This document shows positions 33,855-42,257 of a stretch of DNA of 64,000 bases, piece by piece. Position numbers and translations under genes: made by a program. A model generated the notes under the pieces. The model worked only from the letters and a program-made list of their open reading frames with translations. It ran no database searches and was not told the origin of the DNA. Position 1 is the first letter of the stretch. Each line of letters begins with the position of its first letter. Source of the DNA: DAOUKH01 sp964291475 (GTDB lineage Bacteria; Chloroflexota; Dehalococcoidia; SHYB01); the NCBI GenBank assembly GCA_964291475.2, contig OZ220083.1:310001-374000 (forward strand), written 5' to 3'.

Positions 33855-36239
33855 TCAGATGATCTCCTGTACGACGAGGTCGAGATAGTCCTCTTCGCTC
33901 AAGCCGACGACGCCGCGCAGAATGGGCTCGTTGTGCTCGCCGAGGATGGCGCACGGGCGGTGCACCGCGAGCCGCTCGCCGTCGAGGATGACGGGGCATT
34001 GGACGATGGGCGCCTCGCCGAGTTCGGGGTGGGGAACCCTGGCGACCGCGCCCCGCGCCGCGAGGTGCTCGTCGCGCTCGAGGTCAGGGCCGTGCGACAC
34101 GACGCCGGCGGCGACGCCGGCCTGCTGCAGGCGGTAGAAGGCATCCCAGGGCTCGAGTGGGGCGCACCACGCGCCGAGTGCTTGCTCGACGGCTTCGACC
34201 GAGCCGCCGGCGGCGCCGGTGAGCGCGGCGAGCTTGGCCAGCATGTCGGCGTCGCTTGCCGTCACGACGATCCACTGGTCGTCGCCGGCGCATTGGTAAC
34301 AGCCCTGCAGCGGCGCGCCGAGCGCCCCGGCGCGGTTGCCCGCCGGGCGGGCCGTCTCGCCGTTCACCGCCCATTGGAGGACCTCGGGGCCGACGAGCGT
34401 CGCGCCGCATTCGAGCTGCGACACGTCGACGTGGTCGCCCTGGCCGGTCGCCTCGCGGCGGAGGAGGCCGTCGAGCACGCCCAATGCCCCAAGGTAGCCC
34501 GCCATGTAGTCCATGTGGGAGTGGCCGAAGCCGAGCGGGCCGCCGCCCTCGTAGCCGAAGAGCCAGGTGAGGCCGCTAAGCGCCGACGAGGTCGGGTGGT
34601 AGCTCGGCCACGAGGCGCGGGGGCCGGTCTGCCCGAAGCCGGTGAGGCTGGCCATGATGGCGCGGGGGTTCGCTTTGGAGACGGCCCCGTAGTCCGCGCC
34701 GAGCCGGCCCATCGTGCCGCCGGTGAAGTTTTCCAAAACCACGTCGGCGTGCTTGATCACGTCGAGGGCGACGCCGGCGGCGTTGGGCTTCTTCATGTCG
34801 ATCGTGAGGCTCTGCTTGTCGCGGTTGATGTCGTGGAAGGTGTAGCTGCCGTTGAGGGTGGGCTCGCCGCCGCGGAAGGGTACGAGCATGCGCGAGGGGT
34901 CGCCGATCTCGCGGGGCTCGACCTTGACGATCTCCGCGCCGAGGTCGCCCAGCGCCCGCCCCATCACCGGTCCCGCGATGTTCCAGCAGAAGTCGACCAC
35001 CCGCACGCCTTCAAGCGGCATCCGCCGCTCATCCTCCGTGGGGGCCGGCCATTCCGACCGCTCCGACCAGTCGCCCTCGACCTCCGCCGTGTGCTCGCCG
35101 GGCCGGGGCGGCGTGCCTGGGTCGGGGAGTTGGAGGCCGGCCTCGCCGCGGAAGGGGAGGCATGGCATTGAGAGGCGCTCGTCCTCGCGGCCGGGGCGGG
35201 GGTCGGCGAGCGCGTCGAAGCTGCCGCGGAACTGGAGCTGGTCGTCCTCCAGCGTCTGGCCGGGCGGGCGCACCGGCGCGTTGGGAATGCCCCGCTCCGC
35301 CCCGCCGATGAAGAGTTCTTCCTCGGTGACCAGCCGGGCGAACCCGCCCACGCGCTCGTTGATGAGGTCGCGGTGTTGGCGGCGGTTGACCAGCTCGAAG
35401 AAGGCGTCGTCGTCGAGCGGGCCGGGGTCGTACCCCACCAGCTTCATCCACTCGATCATCGCGCGCCATTGCTGCTGCGACGACAGCCCCACGAAGACGT
35501 GGCCGTCCTTGGCCTGGTAGACCTTGAACGGCGTGGCGAGGGGATGGTCGCCGTTGATGCGCTTCACGATTTCACCGTTGCAGAAATAGAAGGAGTGCGC
35601 CGTCTCCGACATGTCGAACGACGTCTCCTGGGCCGAGAGGTCGATGCGGGCGCCTTGGCCCGTCTTGCGGCGGCGGTAGACCGCGCCGAGCACGGAGATC
35701 GCCGCCCACACCGAGGTGCAGTGATAGGCCTGGAGCGCGGGCGCGGTCAGCGGCTCGCGGGCGGGGTCGCCGGTGAGCCCCATCAGCCCGCCCATGGCCC
35801 AGGCGACGATGTCGGAGCCCTTGAAGTCGCGGAAGGGGCCGTTGCCCCCGAAGTCGGTGGCCGAGAGGTGGATGAGGCCCGGATTGGCCGCCGCCAGCAC
35901 CTCCGGCGCCACGCCGAGCTCGACGAGCCGCCCCGGCGGCAGGGGGTCGAGCAGCACGTCGGCCTTCACGGCGAGCGCGACGAACCGGTCCCGCCCCTCC
36001 GCCTGCGCGAGGTCGCACTCGACCGACCGGGCGCGGGAGTAGCCGTACCAGAAGAGCAGGCTCTCGCCGTCCCCGCCGGCGCGCGGCGGCGCGGAGCGGA
36101 GCGCGGACCCCTCCGGCGGCTCGACGGCGACGACGTCGGCGCCCATGTCGGCGAGCAGCTTGCAGCAGAGCGCGAGCTTGGGGTCGGGGAGCGCGAGCAC
36201 GCGCACACCCTGAAGCGATCGGACGGTGTCGTCGGCCAT
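33855..36239 (-). CDS. Tandem-fused (two-domain) CaiB/BaiF CoA-transferase
   Basis: 794 residues made of two complete CaiB domains. Domain 1 (about 1-385) starts LQGVRVLALPDPKLALCCKLLADMGADVVAVEPPEG; domain 2 (about 400-794) starts PLEGVRVVDFCWNIAGPVMGRALGDLGAEIVKVEP. Family III enzymes act as interlocked dimers, so the fusion may make a pseudo-dimer. At the nucleophile position domain 1 reads GARIDLSAQETS and domain 2 GDHVDVSQLECG: Glu, not Asp, in both. ATG 36239 gives MADDTVRSL. SDR follows 20 bp downstream. Divergent from the CaiB gene at 36358. Confidence 0.9.
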   Translation of the reverse strand: MADDTVRSLQGVRVLALPDPKLALCCKLLADMGADVVAVEPPEGSALRSAPPRAGGDGESLLFWYGYSRARSVECDLAQAEGRDRFVALAVKADVLLDPLPPGRLVELGVAPEVLAAANPGLIHLSATDFGGNGPFRDFKGSDIVAWAMGGLMGLTGDPAREPLTAPALQAYHCTSVWAAISVLGAVYRRRKTGQGARIDLSAQETSFDMSETAHSFYFCNGEIVKRINGDHPLATPFKVYQAKDGHVFVGLSSQQQWRAMIEWMKLVGYDPGPLDDDAFFELVNRRQHRDLINERVGGFARLVTEEELFIGGAERGIPNAPVRPPGQTLEDDQLQFRGSFDALADPRPGREDERLSMPCLPFRGEAGLQLPDPGTPPRPGEHTAEVEGDWSERSEWPAPTEDERRMPLEGVRVVDFCWNIAGPVMGRALGDLGAEIVKVEPREIGDPSRMLVPFRGGEPTLNGSYTFHDINRDKQSLTIDMKKPNAAGVALDVIKHADVVLENFTGGTMGRLGADYGAVSKANPRAIMASLTGFGQTGPRASWPSYHPTSSALSGLTWLFGYEGGGPLGFGHSHMDYMAGYLGALGVLDGLLRREATGQGDHVDVSQLECGATLVGPEVLQWAVNGETARPAGNRAGALGAPLQGCYQCAGDDQWIVVTASDADMLAKLAALTGAAGGSVEAVEQALGAWCAPLEPWDAFYRLQQAGVAAGVVSHGPDLERDEHLAARGAVARVPHPELGEAPIVQCPVILDGERLAVHRPCAILGEHNEPILRGVVGLSEEDYLDLVVQEII

Positions 36240-36357
36240 TGGCGACCTCTGGCGCGGCGCTTTGGGAATCGGTCGGCGCGGCGGCCCCCTATGTATACTG
36301 CCTCCGCCCCCGGCCCTCAACCCTCAAGTTTAAGATGGGGGGCGAAGGAACCCGCCC

Positions 36358-37539
36358 ATGAGCCCGGTCCTCGACGGCATCCGCGTCCTCGACTTCTCCC
36401 GCTACATCGCGGCCCCCACCGCGTGCGCACTCCTCGCCGACGCCGGCGCCGAGGTGGTGCGCGTCGAGGCTCCCGGCGGCGAGGAGGACCGCCGCATCGG
36501 CGTGATGGGCCCCCAAGGGCAGCCCATGTGGTTCGCCTGCACCGGGCGGCACAAGCGGGCCATCACCCTCGACCTTCGCAACGAGGCGGCAACGCCCCTG
36601 TTAGGCGACCTCGTGCGGCTGGCGGACGTGGTCGTCCACAACTACGCTCCCGGCTCGCCGCAGGCGGCGCTCCTGCACTACGACGCGCTCGCCGACTTCA
36701 ACCCCTCGATCATCGTGGCCGCCGTCTCGGCCTACGGGCAGACGGGGCCGTTCGCCGAGAAGACCGGCTTCGACGTCACCGTCCAGGCGACGGCAGGCAT
36801 GATGGACCTGACCGGCCAGGCCGACGGCCCACCGACGCGCTCCGGCGTCGCTATCGGCGACTTTCTCGCCGCCTACAACGCCGCATTCGGCGTCATGCTG
36901 GCGCTCTGGGAGCGCAACGCGAGCGGTCGCGGCCAAATGGTCGACGTGGGCCTGTTCGACAGCACGGTCTTCCCCGTGATTTCTCAAGCCATGGTCTCCG
37001 AGCTCCGCCACACCGGCCGTGCCCGGCGGCGCATCGGCAACGGGAGTTGGTATTCCTTCGTCGATTCGTTCGAGGCGTTGGACGGGACGGTGATGATCTG
37101 CCCCGCCATCGAGTCGCAGTGGCGGCGGCTCGCCCGCACCGTCGACCGCGCCGACCTGCTCGACGACCCCCGCCTCCGCGACAACCCCAGCCGCTTCGAG
37201 CACCGCGACGAGCTCGGCGCCATCGTCCAGGCGTGGGTGGAGCAGCGCACCGTCGACGAGGTCGTCGCCGCCATGGACGGGGCCCGCGTCCCCTGCTCGC
37301 GCGTCCTCACCGTCCCCGAGATGGCCGAGCACCCCCAGGTCCACGCCCGCAACATGCTCGTCGAGGTCGGCCGCGACGGCGAAGACACGATGACCGTCGC
37401 CGGCTTCCCGGTCAAACTCTCCCGCACCCCCGCCACCGTCAAGGGCCCCCCGCCCCACGTCGGCGAACACAACGCCTGGGCGTACGGGGACCTGCTGGGT
37501 TTGGACGCGGCCGAGTTGGCGTCGGAGGGGTTGGTGTAG
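36358..37539 (+). CDS. CaiB/BaiF CoA-transferase family protein
   Basis: 393 residues, single domain. MSPVLDGIRVLDFSRYIAAP, DAGAEVVRVEAPGGEEDRR, SAYGQTGPF and GQMVDVGLFDSTVF, the last retaining the Asp nucleophile. Compared with neighbours this looks like a conventional active enzyme. It is divergent from the tandem-fused CaiB gene and followed by a structured 158-bp gap and the pentapeptide gene. Confidence 0.9.
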   Translation: MSPVLDGIRVLDFSRYIAAPTACALLADAGAEVVRVEAPGGEEDRRIGVMGPQGQPMWFACTGRHKRAITLDLRNEAATPLLGDLVRLADVVVHNYAPGSPQAALLHYDALADFNPSIIVAAVSAYGQTGPFAEKTGFDVTVQATAGMMDLTGQADGPPTRSGVAIGDFLAAYNAAFGVMLALWERNASGRGQMVDVGLFDSTVFPVISQAMVSELRHTGRARRRIGNGSWYSFVDSFEALDGTVMICPAIESQWRRLARTVDRADLLDDPRLRDNPSRFEHRDELGAIVQAWVEQRTVDEVVAAMDGARVPCSRVLTVPEMAEHPQVHARNMLVEVGRDGEDTMTVAGFPVKLSRTPATVKGPPPHVGEHNAWAYGDLLGLDAAELASEGLV

Positions 37540-37563
37540 GGCGGGCGTACGCGCGGTTCCTGT

Positions 37564-37596
37564 CGGCTAATTTAAAGTTGGACTTTGAATTAGCCG
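37564..37596 (+). terminator. A/T-rich hairpin after the CaiB gene
   Basis: CGGCTAATTTAAAG pairs with CTTTGAATTAGCCG through 14 bp with a single G-U/T-G wobble around a 5-nt loop. It begins 25 nt after the CaiB stop. No U-run follows, so it may be an mRNA 3' end stabiliser or a regulator site rather than a true terminator. Confidence 0.5.
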
Positions 37597-37654
37597 AATT
37601 AGCGGCGTGCCCGCTCGGTCTCCCCATCCTTCTGGACGGCCTAGACCACGCTGA

Positions 37655-37688
37655 ACCCACGGAGGCAGGTCGACCTGCCTCCGTGGGT
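37655..37688 (+). repeat. 34-bp perfect palindrome before the pentapeptide-repeat gene
   Basis: The 17-bp arm ACCCACGGAGGCAGGTC is followed with no spacer by its exact reverse complement. It ends 9 bp before ATG 37698. It is unlike the intergenic modules A-F. It could be a terminator stem, a cruciform, a dimeric binding site or a mobile-element scar. Confidence 0.75.
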
Positions 37689-37697
37689 GTATGGTAG

Positions 37698-38804
37698 ATG
37701 CCCATGCTGCCGAGAATCACCAACCTCATTGTCACCTGTTGGAGCCATCAGCGACGCCTTCGACAGTGGGCCACCGGCTGGGACGGGTTCTGGTGGATGA
37801 CCGGGGTCGTCGCCGTACTGGCGATCAGCGTTCTGTTGTCGTGGTGCTTTTGGGACGACCTACACACTGAACAGGAAGCCTTGACTGCCACGATTCGCAA
37901 TCTCGGTCTCGTGATTGGCGGCGTCATTGCCGTATTGCTTGCCCTTTGGCGTAGCAGAGTCGCGGAACGCCAAGCTGCCACGGCGCAGCGTCAGGCCGAC
38001 ACCGCACAACAGGGCCTGCTGAACGAGCGGTATCAAAAGGGTGCAGAGATGCTCGGCAGCCGCGTTCTCTCTGTACGCTTGGGCGGCATCTATGCGCTTG
38101 GACGTCTCGCCGAAGATCATCCAGAACAGTATCACCTGCTGATTGTGGACTTGCTTTGCGCCTTTCTACGTCATCCGCCTGAGGATGCAACCATTGAAGT
38201 CAAGCAGGATGGGTCTCCTCGCGGAGACGCGGAAGCCGCTATCCAGATAATCCGTACCCGCGGTAAGTCGGGGATCGCACTCGAGCGCGAAGCGGAGTTT
38301 GGACTGGACTTGCGCGGTGCTAACCTGAGATACATGTGGCTTGAAGGTGCAGATTTGGTCGGCGCGTATCTGGGCGATTCGAAGATGGTGGGAGTATTGC
38401 TGGAAGGGGCGAATCTCTCTGGAGCCGTAGTGCTGAACGCGGAACTCACCAATGCGAATCTGACACCAAATTCGAAGCTATGTGGCACGCGAATCTTCGA
38501 ATCGGATCTGTCCGGTGCGGATTTCACGGGAGCGGATTTGTCCAACGCAGAACTCGGAGGGGTGAACCTCTTGGGTGCGCAGCTCACGGACGCAAATCTG
38601 TCTGGTGCCACGTTATCTGGGATTGGCCTTGTAGGCGTTGACCAATCACGAGAACCTTCTCGAACCATTCTGACGCAGGCACAGTTGGATCAGGCCTGTG
38701 CTGATCCAAGTAATCCACCCAAGTTATTAGGAGCAGCCGATGCCGAAACGGGTGAGCCCCTGTACTGGCGCGGCAAGCCTTGCGAGTCTGGCTCTGGGCT
38801 CTAG
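37698..38804 (+). CDS. Membrane-anchored pentapeptide-repeat protein
   Basis: 368 residues. Two transmembrane helices near residues 35-55 and 68-88 (GVVAVLAISVLLSWCF; GLVIGGVIAVLLALW), then a polar helical stretch (RVAERQAATAQRQADTAQQG), then about residues 215-310 of A(D/N)LxX pentapeptide repeats (LRGANLRYMWLEGADLVGAY, SGADFTGADLSNAEL) expected to form a right-handed beta-helix. Base composition is clearly less GC-rich than neighbours, suggesting transfer. No function can be assigned; homologous layouts are often of unknown signalling or defence role. It ends exactly where the convergent CitE-like gene ends. Confidence 0.88.
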   Translation: MPMLPRITNLIVTCWSHQRRLRQWATGWDGFWWMTGVVAVLAISVLLSWCFWDDLHTEQEALTATIRNLGLVIGGVIAVLLALWRSRVAERQAATAQRQADTAQQGLLNERYQKGAEMLGSRVLSVRLGGIYALGRLAEDHPEQYHLLIVDLLCAFLRHPPEDATIEVKQDGSPRGDAEAAIQIIRTRGKSGIALEREAEFGLDLRGANLRYMWLEGADLVGAYLGDSKMVGVLLEGANLSGAVVLNAELTNANLTPNSKLCGTRIFESDLSGADFTGADLSNAELGGVNLLGAQLTDANLSGATLSGIGLVGVDQSREPSRTILTQAQLDQACADPSNPPKLLGAADAETGEPLYWRGKPCESGSGL

Positions 38805-39704
38805 CTACGCCAACCCGAGGCGCTTGGCGTGCTCCAGGCGTTCTTGGGCGACGCGGACCATAGCGGTGTCGATGAGGAAGCCGTCGCGTTGGATGGCGGT
38901 GGTGCCGGCGGCCTCGGCCTCGGCGAGGGCGGCGATGACGCCCTTCCACTCCTCGATTTCCTCCGGCGTGGGCGAGAAGACCTCGTTGATGATGGGGACG
39001 TGGCTGGGGTGGATGCACATCATGCCGTCGTAGCCGAGCTGCTTCGACTCCACCGCCATGGCGCGGAGGCCGTCGTGCTCGCCGACGTGCGGCCAGAGGC
39101 CGGTGATGGGATAGGGGACCTCGGCCGCCCGCGCGTCCACGAGCACCGAGCCGCGGATGTGCAGCGACTCCCCGCCCTCCGGCGTCCAGGTGTAGCCGAT
39201 GGCGCGGGCGCCGTCGCCGTCCTTGGCCGAGCCGTAGCCCATGTAGGCGACGCGCGGCGACGCGGTCCCGATCTCGTAGGCCAGCCGGATCGACTGCGCC
39301 GTCTCCAGCAGCGGGTTGATCAACACGCGGCCGATGGGGAGGCCGGCCCGGTGCTCGAAGTGGTCGAGCAGCGTCGCGGCGGCGATGATGTCCTCCGGGC
39401 CGCGCGTCTTGGGCAGGAAGATGCCGTGCAGCCCGGCGCAGACCGCCGCTTCAAGGTCGTCGCCGGCCTCGTAGGTGTCGATGCCGTTGACGCGGACGAA
39501 GATGGTGTGGCCCTGCGCGGCAAGCTCCTCGGTGACCCGCCGCACCATCTCGCGGGCCTGCGGCCGGTGCGCTTCGGGCACCGCGTCTTCGAGGTCGAAG
39601 ACCAGCGCGTCGGCGCCGTACTTGACCGCCTTGCGCATCCACTCCTCTTTGTTGCCGGGCACGAACAGGATGGTGCGCAGCGGACGGGGCTCGTTGGCTT
39701 GCAT
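38805..39704 (-). CDS. HpcH/HpaI/CitE-like aldolase-lyase
   Basis: 299 residues. LRTILFVPGNKEEWMRKAVKYGADALVFDLEDAVPEAHR carries the Mg-binding acidic residues of CitE/malyl-CoA lyases, with later CIHPSHVPIINEVFSPTPEEIE. It likely cleaves or forms a 3-hydroxyacyl-CoA (malyl-, methylmalyl- or citramalyl-CoA type). It is 10 bp downstream of the fused CaiB gene on the same strand and has a paralogue at 42258 on the other side, so the CoA-transferase may supply its CoA ester. Confidence 0.88.
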   Translation of the reverse strand: MQANEPRPLRTILFVPGNKEEWMRKAVKYGADALVFDLEDAVPEAHRPQAREMVRRVTEELAAQGHTIFVRVNGIDTYEAGDDLEAAVCAGLHGIFLPKTRGPEDIIAAATLLDHFEHRAGLPIGRVLINPLLETAQSIRLAYEIGTASPRVAYMGYGSAKDGDGARAIGYTWTPEGGESLHIRGSVLVDARAAEVPYPITGLWPHVGEHDGLRAMAVESKQLGYDGMMCIHPSHVPIINEVFSPTPEEIEEWKGVIAALAEAEAAGTTAIQRDGFLIDTAMVRVAQERLEHAKRLGLA

Positions 39705-39714
39705 TCCAGGCTCC

Positions 39715-42060
39715 TTAGACGGCGGGGAGGCCGTGGCCGACGGCCGTCGTCACGCCCTTCGCGTTGAGCTCGTCGATTTGGCGGTCGGAGTAGCCGAACT
39801 CGCGGAGGACGGACTCGGTGGCGAAGCCCAGCGGACGCGGCGTCTCGAAGCGCGTCTCGTATTCGGAGAAGTGGTAGACCGGCGCGCTGCGCCAGAACTT
39901 GCCGTGCTCGGGCAGTTCGTCCTCGCGTGCGAGGTCGTTGAGCCGGATCTGCGGGTCGTTGAGCATGAACTCGTGGTGCTCGGTGCCGTCGGCGCGCACC
40001 GCGGGGACGCCGGCCTGCAGCAGGATGTCCTCCCACTGCGCCGCCGGACGCCGGGCGAAGGCCGCGGCCAGCGCGTCGCGCAGCGCCTCGTCGTTCTCCA
40101 TGCGCGACTGCGCGGTGGCGAAGCGGGTGTCGGAGGCAAGGCCGGTCGCCTCGGCGAGCGCCGTCCAGTGCTCCTCCTTGGGGCACATGAGGAAGAGCCA
40201 GCCGTCGCCGCACTCGTAGAGCCAGTGCAGGGCGTTGTAGCCGTGCTGCCCCTGGTCGGGAATCGGGTCGGCGGGCTTGCCGTCGTACTGCAGGCTCCAC
40301 GACGAGACCGCATAGGCCAGCGAGCTCAGCATCGTCGTCTCGACGTACTGGCCTTTGCCGGTGCGGTCGCGGGCGTGCAGACCGATCATCGCCGCGGTGG
40401 CGACGCCCAAGGCGCCGGCGGGGTCGGGGAAGACGCGGTCCTTGGGCGGGTTGCCCACCCCCGACTCGATGATGCCCGACCCCGCGATCGCGTTCGGGGA
40501 CGAGTGGAATCCGGGCCGGTGCTTCCACGGCCCGTAGGTCCCGTAGCACGAGCCGTAGACGTAGACCAGCCGCGGGTTGATCGCGCTCAGTGTCTTGTAG
40601 TCGATCTGCAGCTTCTCGACGACGCCGGTGGGGCGGAAGTTGTGCAGGAAGAGGTCGGCCTTGGCGGCGATCTTGTGGACGATCTCCCGGCCCTCTTCCG
40701 TTTTCAAGTTAAGGATCACGCTCTCTTTGCCCGCCGCCGACTTGCTGTAGGTCGACGACCAGTTGCGCCGCATCGGGTCGCCCGTGTTGGGCTCGACCTT
40801 GATGATGCGCGCGCCGAGTTCGGCGAGCAGCGTCATCGAGAAGGGCGCGGCGTAGAAGTAGGCGCATTCGAGGACGGTGACCCCGTCCAGCGGCCGCCGC
40901 ACGGACTTGCCCGTCGGCTCGGTGATCCGCCGCGGGGCCGTGGTCAAAGCGGTGACGACCTCGTCGGTGTGCTGTCCCAGCGCCGGCGCGGGCGTGCCGA
41001 AGATGGATGGCGTGTCGGAAAGGACCGCCAGCGGCCCGATCTGCACCGTCTCGCCCAGGCCCGGCTCGACGACGGTCTGACGGCGGCCGTTGGCGATGGT
41101 CTGCTCGTGGTCGAGGTACTCCTGCGCGCCGAGGAAGGGGTCGCCGCCGACGTCGTCGTTGGTGAAGATCTCCATCCACTCGTCGAAGGTCTTCTCCTTC
41201 ATGCGAATCTCGACCATCTCCAGGATGGCTTCAAGGTCGCGGCGCGAGGGGAACTGGTCGGGCATGTGGTGGAAGGCCGGGTCTTCATAGAGATGTTCGA
41301 GGCCCAGGACGCGCATCCAGTTGCGGAAGAGGTGGGGCTGGCGGCTGCACATCTGGATGTAGCGCCCGTCGCTGCACTCGGCGGTCATGAAGGCCAGGGG
41401 CATGACGCCGAAGGCGGGGCCGTCGTCGTCGGCGTTGGAGTGCATCCGGTGGAGGAAGCCGCCCATGTCGTAGGCGGTGAGCGCCGCGAGGTGGCTGACG
41501 TCGAGGCGCTGGCCCACGCCGGTGGTCTTGCGGGCGTAGAGCGCGGCGAGCAGTCCTTGGACGGCGATGGCGGCGGAGCCGTAGGACGAGATCGGCGTCG
41601 GCGTGTAGATCGGCCCTTCGCGGAAGCCCTCTTGCGAGATCATGCGGCCGGTCTTGGCGGCCACGATGGGCTCGTAGCCCGGCAGGTCGCGGTAGGGGCC
41701 GTGCTCGCCGAAGGCGGTGATCGAGGCGTAGACGAGGCTGGGGTTCACCTCGCGGAGCGCGTCGTAGCCCACGCCCAAGCGGTCGGCGACGTCGGGCGCG
41801 AAGTCCTCGATCACGCCGTCGGCGGTGGCGGCGAGCTGCTTGAGCTGCTCCACGCCGTCCGCCGTCTTCAGGTCGATGACGATGCTCTTCTTGCCGCGGT
41901 TGCGCACCAGGAAGCCGGCGCTTCCCCGGGTGGGGTCTCCGCCGGGCGGCTCGACCTTGATGACCTCCGCGCCGTTCTCCGTCAGGAACATGCCGGCCAT
42001 CGAGCCGGACATACTCACGCTCAACTCCAACACCCGCATGCCTTCGAGCGCCGTCGTCAT
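39715..42060 (-). CDS. Tandem-fused (two-domain) CaiB/BaiF CoA-transferase, lacking acidic nucleophiles
   Basis: 781 residues with two CaiB domains: domain 1 begins LEGMRVLELSVSMSGSMAGMFLTENGAEVIKVEPPGGD, domain 2 begins LDGVTVLECAYFYAAPFSMTLLAELGARIIKVEP. At the nucleophile position domain 1 reads GQRLDVSHLAAL and domain 2 GQYVETTMLSSL, so neither half has the usual Asp or a Glu. Either catalysis uses another residue or the protein is a CoA-binding scaffold. ATG 42060 gives MTTALEGM. Divergent from the CitE-like gene at 42258 and upstream of another at 38805. Confidence 0.9.
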   Translation of the reverse strand: MTTALEGMRVLELSVSMSGSMAGMFLTENGAEVIKVEPPGGDPTRGSAGFLVRNRGKKSIVIDLKTADGVEQLKQLAATADGVIEDFAPDVADRLGVGYDALREVNPSLVYASITAFGEHGPYRDLPGYEPIVAAKTGRMISQEGFREGPIYTPTPISSYGSAAIAVQGLLAALYARKTTGVGQRLDVSHLAALTAYDMGGFLHRMHSNADDDGPAFGVMPLAFMTAECSDGRYIQMCSRQPHLFRNWMRVLGLEHLYEDPAFHHMPDQFPSRRDLEAILEMVEIRMKEKTFDEWMEIFTNDDVGGDPFLGAQEYLDHEQTIANGRRQTVVEPGLGETVQIGPLAVLSDTPSIFGTPAPALGQHTDEVVTALTTAPRRITEPTGKSVRRPLDGVTVLECAYFYAAPFSMTLLAELGARIIKVEPNTGDPMRRNWSSTYSKSAAGKESVILNLKTEEGREIVHKIAAKADLFLHNFRPTGVVEKLQIDYKTLSAINPRLVYVYGSCYGTYGPWKHRPGFHSSPNAIAGSGIIESGVGNPPKDRVFPDPAGALGVATAAMIGLHARDRTGKGQYVETTMLSSLAYAVSSWSLQYDGKPADPIPDQGQHGYNALHWLYECGDGWLFLMCPKEEHWTALAEATGLASDTRFATAQSRMENDEALRDALAAAFARRPAAQWEDILLQAGVPAVRADGTEHHEFMLNDPQIRLNDLAREDELPEHGKFWRSAPVYHFSEYETRFETPRPLGFATESVLREFGYSDRQIDELNAKGVTTAVGHGLPAV

Positions 42061-42134
42061 TGGGCAACCTCCGCCGCGGGACTTCCCGCCGCCTCGCATT
42101 GTAGTGCAAATGGTGCGACGGGCAATCGGCCCGG

Positions 42135-42190
42135 CCCCACCGGCGCGCCCTGCGGGCGCGTGCCCTCTCTCTGCCAGAGGGGCGGACCGA
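42135..42190 (+). repeat. Short intergenic repeat fragment (E/B remnant)
   Basis: CGCGCCCTGCGGGCGCGTGCC followed by a shortened B (CCCTCTCTCTGCCAGAGGGG) between the divergent fused CaiB and CitE-like genes. Confidence 0.6.
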
Positions 42191-42257
42191 CCCCTACGCA
42201 AACGCCGCCGATGCGAGTAAGGTTCACCCGACAGCCCGCCGACTCAAGGAGGCCGCC

